Source: Lachnospiraceae bacterium (lineage in GTDB: Bacteria > Bacillota > Clostridia > Lachnospirales > Lachnospiraceae). From it: a DNA stretch of 6,224 nucleotides. Of this stretch, positions 1-4,543 are shown piece after piece. A program made the translations under genes and the position numbers. Below the pieces are notes generated by a model. The model had not been told where the DNA came from and ran no database searches. It was given only the letters and a program-made list of their open reading frames with translations. Every line of letters begins with the position of its first letter. Position 1 is the stretch's first letter. The DNA lies in NCBI GenBank assembly GCA_017476305.1, contig JAFVAA010000658.1, positions 1 through 6,224 on the forward strand, given 5' to 3'.

Positions 1-756
1 ATTGATGAAAAAAAGGATTTAGAGGATGAGCGGATTTTGGTCTACTGCCAGCCGGTATATAATATCGCAGGAGAGTGTTATGATACAGCGGAGGCTTTGA
101 TGCGTCTGAATCTGGACGGTCTGGGGATGGTATTTCCGGATCAGTTCATTCCTCTGGCGGAGAAGTATGATTTTATCCATACGATGAGCCAGATTATCTT
201 AAACAAGGTCTGCAAGCAGGTGCATGATTTTTTAGATCATGATTTTCAGGTAAAGCGAATTTCCGTTAATTTTGCGACCTCTGAGATGCATGATGCTCAT
301 TTTTGTGATGATGTGAAATCGATTATCAGAAATTCCGGGATTCCGTTTGAAAAGATTGCCTTTGAACTGACGGAAACACAGGATGAAAATGATTTTTTGA
401 TGCTAAAGACGAAGATTGAGGAGCTGCAGGAGCAGGGAATTAAGTTCTATCTGGATGATTTTGGCACCGGATATTCGAATTTCCTGCGAATCATGGAGCT
501 TCCGTTTGATATTATCAAATTTGACCGTTCGCTAGTGATAGCAGCGATGAACAGTATAAAGTCAGAAACGATCGTGTCCTATCTGGCGCATATGTTCAGT
601 GATATGAATTACTCTGTGCTCTATGAGGGCATAGAAACAGAAGCAGATGAGACCAAGTGTACCAAAATGTGCGCGAGGTATCTGCAGGGATATAAATATT
701 CGAGACCGATTCCGATAGCACAGCTGGAAAATTATTTTGCAAAGGGTGCATGCTGA
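1..756 (+). CDS. EAL-domain cyclic-di-GMP phosphodiesterase, 5' end outside the window
   Basis: The reading frame is open from the first base, so the N-terminus lies upstream; 251 codons are visible and the stop is TGA at 754-756. The protein is an EAL domain, which hydrolyses cyclic-di-GMP to linear pGpG in the cytoplasm using two divalent metals. All usual catalytic positions are present (visible-codon numbering): Glu31 in EALMR, Asn90 in SVNF, Glu122 in ELTET, Asp152-Asp153 in DDFGTGYSN, Lys173 in IIKFDRS, Glu209 in YEGIET and Gln229 in LQGYKYS. Loop 6 has the normal GTGYS sequence, so activity is expected. No GGDEF or sensor domain is seen in the visible part, but one could lie upstream. 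A TTG at 37 is not a credible start: the homology with the downstream paralogue continues through all twelve codons before it. A paralogue follows at 1047-1874. Confidence 0.93.
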   Translation: MDEKKDLEDERILVYCQPVYNIAGECYDTAEALMRLNLDGLGMVFPDQFIPLAEKYDFIHTMSQIILNKVCKQVHDFLDHDFQVKRISVNFATSEMHDAHFCDDVKSIIRNSGIPFEKIAFELTETQDENDFLMLKTKIEELQEQGIKFYLDDFGTGYSNFLRIMELPFDIIKFDRSLVIAAMNSIKSETIVSYLAHMFSDMNYSVLYEGIETEADETKCTKMCARYLQGYKYSRPIPIAQLENYFAKGAC

Positions 757-790
757 AGGTTACGGATATTTATTAAAAGAAGCGTGTTAG

Positions 791-819
791 GCAGCAGACA
801 GGAGTTTGCTGCTTTTTTT
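791..819 (+). terminator. Intrinsic terminator of the first EAL gene
   Basis: GCAGCAGAC at 791-799 pairs with GTTTGCTGC at 804-812 (nine pairs, one of them G-U) around an AGGA loop. A run of seven T follows at 813-819. It lies 35 bases after the stop codon of the first EAL gene and should separate it transcriptionally from the second EAL gene, which has its own promoter. Confidence 0.9.
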
Positions 820-820
820 A

Positions 821-883
821 CTTACTGTGAAACTTCGTTTCCTGTAAGGTGAAAATGCTCCGTGAAGATGCGCACTCGCGCGT
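821..883. repeat. Two-hairpin intergenic element, possible dispersed repeat
   Basis: Two hairpins sit just past the terminator. The first pairs CTTAC (821-825) with GTAAG (844-848) and GAAAC (829-833) with GTTTC (837-841) around a TTC loop. The second pairs ATGCGC (868-873) with GCGCGT (878-883), with one G-U pair, around ACTC. Neither is followed by a T run, so they are not terminators. The GC-rich second hairpin stands out against the AT-rich surroundings. This layout resembles short palindromic elements scattered between genes in clostridial genomes, but only one copy is present here, so calling it a repeat is inference. Confidence 0.35.
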
Positions 884-894
884 TAGGAAATATG

Positions 895-928
895 TTGGTT
901 ACAGAAACAACAAGTGACTAATAACCAA
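895..928. other. Weak inverted repeat in the intergenic region
   Basis: TTGGTTA at 895-901 is exactly complementary to TAACCAA at 922-928, with 20 bases between them. A competing pairing, TGTTG (893-897) with CAACA (908-912), is also possible. It lies 37 bases upstream of the -35 box of the second EAL gene and could be an operator or chance. The remaining bases between 884 and 964 are AT-rich and show nothing else I can support. Confidence 0.25.
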
Positions 929-964
929 AGAAATAAAGAGAATAAATTTGGTGATTTTTTTGAA

Positions 965-994
965 TGGACAGAGTGTGCACTTTTGTTGTATAAT
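965..994 (+). promoter_or_regulatory. Sigma-A-type promoter of the second EAL gene
   Basis: TGGACA at 965-970 (five of six matches to TTGACA) is separated by 18 bases from a perfect TATAAT at 989-994. A T-rich tract lies just upstream of the -35 box. Transcription would begin near 1001, giving a leader of about 45 bases before the ATG at 1047. With the terminator at 791-819, this makes the second EAL gene an independent transcription unit, probably continuing into the downstream genes. Confidence 0.72.
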
Positions 995-1033
995 GAATCT
1001 GATTATAAAGTACATATAGAAGTGAATCTTTTT

Positions 1034-1039
1034 GGGAGG
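1034..1039 (+). promoter_or_regulatory. Ribosome binding site that fixes the second EAL start
   Basis: GGGAGG lies seven bases before the ATG at 1047. An in-frame TTG at 1032 overlaps this site and so cannot be the start that it serves. This removes five residues from the longest open frame. Confidence 0.85.
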
Positions 1040-1046
1040 CAGTGGG

Positions 1047-1874
1047 ATGTTTGACGGCGTAGAGGAGAAGGATGCAGTGGCAGAGAAGAAAAGACAGTAT
1101 ATCTTAAGCCGGTTGAAAGATATTCATGAAAAGGCAGATTTAGATGATGAAAGAGTTTTGGTCTTTTGTCAGCCTGTATATAATATACACGAAGAGTGCT
1201 TTGATACTGCGGAAGCTTTGATGCGTTTAAAATTAGAAGAGACCGGGATGGTTTTTCCAGATCAGTTCATTCCTCTGGCAGAGGAGCATGATTATATTCA
1301 TACGATGAGCCGCATCATTTTACACAAGACCTGCGTGCAGATTCGAAATCTGTTAGATGCCGGATTTAATGTCAAGCGTATTTCTGTGAATTTTTCAATC
1401 TCGGAGCTTCATGATGAAAATTTTTGCAAGGAGGTTGAGGAGATAATCGGAAAGACAGGAATCCCATATGAAAAGGTGGCGATTGAACTGACGGAAACGC
1501 AGGATGAGAGTGATTTTTTGATGGTGAAGTCCAGGATCGAGAGTTTACAGAGCCATGGAATCAAGTTGTATCTGGATGATTTCGGAACGTGGTATTCGAA
1601 TTTTTTGCGTATTATGGAGCTGCCGTTTGATATCATTAAGTTTGACCGTTCTTTAGTGATTGCAGCGATGAACAGCATAAAATCGGAAACCATCGTTTCC
1701 TATCTGGCGCATATGTTCAGCGATATGAATTATTCCGTGCTGTATGAGGGGATTGAGACAGAGGAGGATGAAAAAAAGTGTATCCGGATGTGTGCCAGAT
1801 ATCTACAGGGATATAAATACTCGAAGCCGATTCCGATTGAGCAGCTCACTGAGTATTTTGGAAAAAGTGCATAG
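1047..1874 (+). CDS. Stand-alone EAL-domain cyclic-di-GMP phosphodiesterase, tandem paralogue
   Basis: This is a 275-residue cytoplasmic protein made of a short charged N-terminal helix (about residues 1-35) and one EAL domain (about 38-270), with no GGDEF, PAS, REC or membrane segment. Catalytic positions are kept: Glu56 in EALMR, Asn115 in SVNF, Glu147 in ELTET, Asp177-Asp178, Lys198 in IIKFD, Glu234 in YEGIET and Gln254 in LQGYKYS. Phosphodiesterase activity on cyclic-di-GMP is therefore likely. One oddity is that loop 6 reads DDFGTWYSN, with Trp182 replacing the near-invariant Gly of DDFGTGYS, which may weaken or change activity. The protein is about 76% identical to the visible part of the upstream EAL protein, and residues 183-239 are identical. 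The start is the ATG seven bases after GGGAGG, behind its own promoter. Family assignment is sure; activity is not. Confidence 0.93.
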   Translation: MFDGVEEKDAVAEKKRQYILSRLKDIHEKADLDDERVLVFCQPVYNIHEECFDTAEALMRLKLEETGMVFPDQFIPLAEEHDYIHTMSRIILHKTCVQIRNLLDAGFNVKRISVNFSISELHDENFCKEVEEIIGKTGIPYEKVAIELTETQDESDFLMVKSRIESLQSHGIKLYLDDFGTWYSNFLRIMELPFDIIKFDRSLVIAAMNSIKSETIVSYLAHMFSDMNYSVLYEGIETEEDEKKCIRMCARYLQGYKYSKPIPIEQLTEYFGKSA

Positions 1875-1907
1875 GGAATCGTAGATAAAAAACATCTACA
1901 GTTCCTA
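1872..1907 (+). other. Hairpin overlapping the EAL stop codon, not a classic terminator
   Basis: GTAGAT (1881-1886) pairs with ATCTAC (1894-1899) around an A-rich loop, and the outer arms GGAA (1875-1878) and TTCC (1902-1905) also pair. The stem begins at the TAG stop of the second EAL gene. Only TTT follows (1910-1912), immediately before the next ribosome site, so full termination is unlikely. It could protect the upstream message, set differential expression or act as a partial terminator. Confidence 0.45.
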
Positions 1908-1912
1908 AGTTT

Positions 1913-1917
1913 GGAGG
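1913..1917 (+). promoter_or_regulatory. Ribosome binding site of the small membrane ORF / split CPBP gene
   Basis: GGAGG lies five bases before the ATG at 1923 and eight before the ATG at 1926, so either can serve as start. It is the only good ribosome site for the whole 1923-3140 stretch: none is visible before the ATG at 2094. Confidence 0.75.
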
Positions 1918-1922
1918 GTGTG

Positions 1923-2093
1923 ATGATGGATATTAGGAGACCTGATTTTATAAATGCAGCGATGACTTCGAGGAGCCATAGCTCGATCCGGGAGATGATC
2001 ATGGCGATCATACTCTTTTTTCTGGGGACTTTTGTGGGGAGTATTATTCAGGCACCGGCGATTTTCGTATATTTTATAAACAATAAAGAATAA
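1923..2093 (+). CDS. Small membrane ORF, probably the detached N-terminus of the CPBP protein
   Basis: This 56-codon frame (55 if the ATG at 1926 is used) has a hydrophilic start containing RRPDF and one long hydrophobic segment at about residues 26-51, ending FINNKE. It ends with TAA at 2091-2093, and the CPBP frame begins with ATG at 2094 in the same reading frame. Clostridial CPBP proteins commonly begin with a short polar stretch ('PDFI.AAM'-like) followed by a first membrane helix, as here, and the downstream frame lacks that first helix. I infer that the two are parts of one ancestral gene. It may still be made as a separate 56-residue membrane peptide. An independent small gene is less likely. 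Confidence 0.6.
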   Translation: MMDIRRPDFINAAMTSRSHSSIREMIMAIILFFLGTFVGSIIQAPAIFVYFINNKE

Positions 2094-3140
2094 ATGGACA
2101 TGGTGAGAATCTGGAGTGTAAGCGCTGCAAAGATCTTAGATATGGCGCATCATATGCCGGCTTGGACAGTGGCACTTGCCTTGTGTGCCAGCGCAGGAAT
2201 CTTAGCAGCTGCTATTTTTTACTGTAAGCTGGTGGAAAAGAGAAAAGCATATAGTATGGGCTTTTCGAAAAAATCATGTGTGTTCTACTATCTGGCAGGA
2301 CTGGGATTGGGCGTGTTTATGATCGGGCTGGTATATGCAATCAGTATTTTTCTGGGAATTGTGCGGATCGATGTGAGCTTTCAGGAAGGAACCGAGGTTT
2401 CTGTGATATTCCTGTTCTTTTTCGGGTATTTGATAGAAGGGATGGCAGAGGAGGCACTTTGCAGAGGGTTTCTTCTCGTATCGCTAACGAAGCGGTATAC
2501 GGTATTTTTCTCTTTAGTGTTAAGCTCCGTGTTTTTCGCATTTTTCCGGGGATTAAACAGTGAGCTTTCCGTACTTTCCTATATAAACCTGATGCTGTTC
2601 GGGTGTTTTATGGGGCTTCTGTTTCTCAGATTTGAGAACATATGGCTTGTGGGAGCTTTTCACGGGATTTGGAATTTTATCCAGATGAATATTCTGGGAA
2701 GCCGTGGTGGAAATGCAGATGCTCCTTACTCTCTTTTTTCGGTCAGTCTGGCAGAGGGGCAGGAGATGGTACATGGAGGAGTGAATGGAATGGAGGGTGG
2801 ACTAACGGTTACGCTTGTGCTTCTTTTAGGGATAGGAATTCTGGTTTTAGAGATGCGCAGAAAGGGGATGTTCGTGAAGACGGGACCGGTAGAAAATCCA
2901 TATGACAGGGCATATTATGAGGAATTCCAGAGGTTTATGCGTGAAAATGCCGGAAACAGGATGGGACATCTCCGGAAAGACCGGGACGATAGAAAAGTCG
3001 TAGGAGACATGCCGATCAATGAAGAAATGATCAGGATGGCTGAAAAACAGCATACTGTAGAGAAGGGAGAGGAAAATAGGGAACCGGGAGAAGAAAAGGT
3101 GAGGAAAACTGAGTTTGATCAGAATTATTTTAAGCAATAA
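2094..3140 (+). CDS. CPBP-family (Abi/CAAX protease-like) membrane protein, lacking motif-2 His and its first helix
   Basis: This 348-residue polytopic membrane protein has hydrophobic segments at about 23-43, 63-90, 103-117, 134-152, 160-178, 183-200 and 236-253, then a charged tail of about 95 residues. CPBP proteins are intramembrane glutamic proteases, related to the Rce1 CAAX protease, that cut or process membrane-associated peptides. Motif 1 is intact (EEALCR, Glu119-Glu120 to Arg124), and so is the last motif (HGIWN, His190 to Asn194). The usual FxxxH of motif 2 reads FAFFR, with Arg152 in place of His, so activity is doubtful. The ATG directly abuts the in-frame TAA of the small ORF and has no ribosome site of its own, so expression would need reinitiation at TAAATG or readthrough. 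It may be a decaying gene or a non-catalytic member. The substrate cannot be told from the sequence. Confidence 0.82.
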   Translation: MDMVRIWSVSAAKILDMAHHMPAWTVALALCASAGILAAAIFYCKLVEKRKAYSMGFSKKSCVFYYLAGLGLGVFMIGLVYAISIFLGIVRIDVSFQEGTEVSVIFLFFFGYLIEGMAEEALCRGFLLVSLTKRYTVFFSLVLSSVFFAFFRGLNSELSVLSYINLMLFGCFMGLLFLRFENIWLVGAFHGIWNFIQMNILGSRGGNADAPYSLFSVSLAEGQEMVHGGVNGMEGGLTVTLVLLLGIGILVLEMRRKGMFVKTGPVENPYDRAYYEEFQRFMRENAGNRMGHLRKDRDDRKVVGDMPINEEMIRMAEKQHTVEKGEENREPGEEKVRKTEFDQNYFKQ

Positions 3141-3190
3141 ATTCCAAAAGGGACTGTGCATAACAGTAATGTATCATCATCAAAAACGAA

Positions 3191-3197
3191 GGGGGAG
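3191..3197 (+). promoter_or_regulatory. Ribosome binding site that fixes the LRR gene start
   Basis: GGGGGAG lies seven bases before the ATG at 3205. That ATG opens directly into a typical signal peptide. Upstream in-frame starts, including TTG at 3115 inside the CPBP gene, would place about 30 unrelated residues before the signal peptide. Confidence 0.85.
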
Positions 3198-3204
3198 AAT
3201 CATT

Positions 3205-4467
3205 ATGAGGAACAGGAAATGGGAAAAAAGAGGAAGACTTCTTCTTTCCCTGATGTTGGTGTCTGCTTCGGTCGTATCGCTGGCACCTGCACAGAAGGGC
3301 TCCGCAGCCAAGTGGAAGAATTGGATTAGATTAGACAAGAAAAATATTTATATGAGATCAGGACAGTCTGTGACTGTGAAGCTGTTAAATAGTAAGAATG
3401 CGGTTGATTGGAGCGTGATCTCCGGGAAGAAAAAGATATCCCTGTCTGCATATAAGAAGACAAGTGTACGGGTGACTGCACTCAAAACAGGAACAGCGAA
3501 GGTTCGTGCGAGGGCAGGAGGAAAGTCCTATATTTCTAAGATTTTCATCAATAAAAAGAATTCTACGGTGACGTCGAAGGCGACCTCTACACCAAAAGTG
3601 ACGGCAGCCCCTGTGCCGACAGTGAAACCGACAGCTGTACCGACGTCTGTTCCTACAGCGACGGCGGTTCCCACTGCAGCTATTACACCTTCACCGACGT
3701 CTGCGCCGACAGCGACTCCGGTGCCACATGATCAGACAGAGGAAAGAGCTTTACAATTGATTTTAGTGCGTTCACTTTATGGTTCGACAAGTGGTTCGGA
3801 TAGCACGGTCCCAAGTGGACAGGAGTGGCAAAATGGACATTTGACCAAGTTAAATCTTTCCGGTTTAGCTCTCACTGGAACGTTGGATTTAAGTGCATTT
3901 CCGAATTTGACCTGGTTCCGTTGTGATGATAATCAGATCGCAGAGCTGGATCTTACCAGAAATATCATGCTTTCTGAGCTTTATTGCAATAATAACAGGC
4001 TGACGAGTATAGATTTGAGTAAAAATACGAACCTTCAGAAGCTGGAGTGTACACAAAACCTGTTTACGACACTGGATCTGAAAAACAATATATTACTGAG
4101 TGCTTTGACCTGTTCTAAGAATCCGTTTACTACGTTGGATTTAAGTAAAAATACCATACTTCAGACCTTATATTCGACAGAAGGAGCTTTACGGAGTATC
4201 GATCTGAGCGGGAATACGATGCTTGTGAATTTGGATCTGTCCTTTAATCAGCTGGAGAAGCTCGATGTAAGTAAAAATATCATGCTGGCATCTTTAAATT
4301 GTACCGGAAATAAAATTAGCGGAATTCTGGATTTGACGAAAAATTACTTTTTAAATGTCGTTTTATGCACACAGAACCAGATTACGGAGATTGATATATA
4401 CAAGGATATCAGTTCGTATCTGCTGGATTGTAATAAAAATGTCTCCGTGATAGTGAAACGTTACTAA
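3205..4467 (+). CDS. Secreted Ig-like / leucine-rich repeat protein
   Basis: This 420-residue exported protein has four parts. Residues 1-35 form a signal peptide: a basic start, the hydrophobic core LLLSLMLVSASVVSLA, and a likely cut after APA or GSAA. Residues about 36-117 resemble a bacterial Ig-like Big_2 domain, with the typical VDWSV and VTALKTGTAKVRA signatures. Residues about 118-177 are a Pro/Thr/Ala-rich linker. Residues about 212-420 are leucine-rich repeats of 21 residues, with the pattern LxxLxCxxNxLTxLDLSxN. LRRs are usually binding surfaces, so an adhesin or other extracellular binding role is plausible; the ligand is unknown. There is no LPxTG motif, C-terminal membrane helix, SLH or choline-binding domain, so it is probably released or held non-covalently. 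It lies 64 bases after the CPBP gene on the same strand, and I see no strong promoter of its own. The function itself remains unassigned. Confidence 0.88.
   Translation: MRNRKWEKRGRLLLSLMLVSASVVSLAPAQKGSAAKWKNWIRLDKKNIYMRSGQSVTVKLLNSKNAVDWSVISGKKKISLSAYKKTSVRVTALKTGTAKVRARAGGKSYISKIFINKKNSTVTSKATSTPKVTAAPVPTVKPTAVPTSVPTATAVPTAAITPSPTSAPTATPVPHDQTEERALQLILVRSLYGSTSGSDSTVPSGQEWQNGHLTKLNLSGLALTGTLDLSAFPNLTWFRCDDNQIAELDLTRNIMLSELYCNNNRLTSIDLSKNTNLQKLECTQNLFTTLDLKNNILLSALTCSKNPFTTLDLSKNTILQTLYSTEGALRSIDLSGNTMLVNLDLSFNQLEKLDVSKNIMLASLNCTGNKISGILDLTKNYFLNVVLCTQNQITEIDIYKDISSYLLDCNKNVSVIVKRY
3556..3735 (+). repeat. Pro/Thr-rich linker coding region
   Basis: About 60 codons rich in Pro, Thr, Ala, Val and Ser, with recurring PT, VPT and PTA units built from variants of CCGACAGC. 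It is a flexible extracellular spacer between the Ig-like domain and the LRR domain. Such low-complexity DNA can change length by slippage, and the exposed Thr residues could be glycosylated. Confidence 0.75.
3904..4410 (+). repeat. Tandem 21-residue leucine-rich repeats
   Basis: Eight consecutive units of 21 residues (one of 22) follow the pattern LxxLxCxxNxhxxhDLxxN, where h is hydrophobic. A degenerate unit precedes them and a C-terminal half unit follows. Seven cysteines recur every 21-22 residues (protein positions 240, 261, 282, 303, 366, 388, 409; the last is in the half unit). They fall on a buried hydrophobic position of the LRR consensus and are absent from the two central units. 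The repeats are divergent in DNA, so the array is old rather than recently expanded. Confidence 0.85.
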
Positions 4468-4524
4468 GGAACGAAAAAAAGGACCTCGCAGGAAGTTTTT
4501 CCTGTGGAGGTCCTTTATCGTTCC
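4468..4524. terminator. Bidirectional terminator between convergent genes
   Basis: GGACCTC (4481-4487) pairs with GAGGTCC (4507-4513), and CAGGAA (4489-4494) with TTCCTG (4499-4504), around a short GTTT loop. On the minus strand the stem is followed by seven T (complement of 4474-4480), a strong terminator for the dehydratase-type gene. On the plus strand only TTT follows, so termination of the LRR gene is probably weaker. An outer arm, GGAACGA (4468-4474) with TCGTTCC (4518-4524), encloses the core. The hairpin fills most of the 76 bases between the two stop codons. Confidence 0.88.
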
Positions 4525-4543
4525 TGTTCCTATGCAATGTCAT

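Noticed and set aside
757..1046. Cyclic-di-GMP riboswitch upstream of the second EAL gene
   Set aside because: I see no GEMM-type core or matching paired arms, and the leader after the predicted transcription start is only about 45 bases.
472..1763. Recent gene conversion between the EAL copies
   Set aside because: The identical protein block has 24 silent differences in 171 bases, which recent conversion would have removed.
1409..2011. Minus-strand open frames across the second EAL gene and the small ORF
   Set aside because: They are antisense to conserved EAL codons and have no start signals or family resemblance.
3115..3143. Possible promoter for the LRR gene (TTGATC, 17 bases, TAAATT)
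   Set aside because: The -10 box matches only four of six positions and lies over the end of the CPBP gene. It is too weak to list as a feature, though the gene may still have its own promoter.
3115..3204. Longer version of the LRR protein starting at TTG 3115
   Set aside because: It would overlap the CPBP gene, has no ribosome site, and puts 30 residues before a clean signal peptide. ATG 3205 has GGGGGAG at good spacing.
4411..4467. Cell-wall anchor at the end of the LRR protein
   Set aside because: The C-terminus ends SVIVKRY, without LPxTG, a hydrophobic helix or a known wall-binding repeat.
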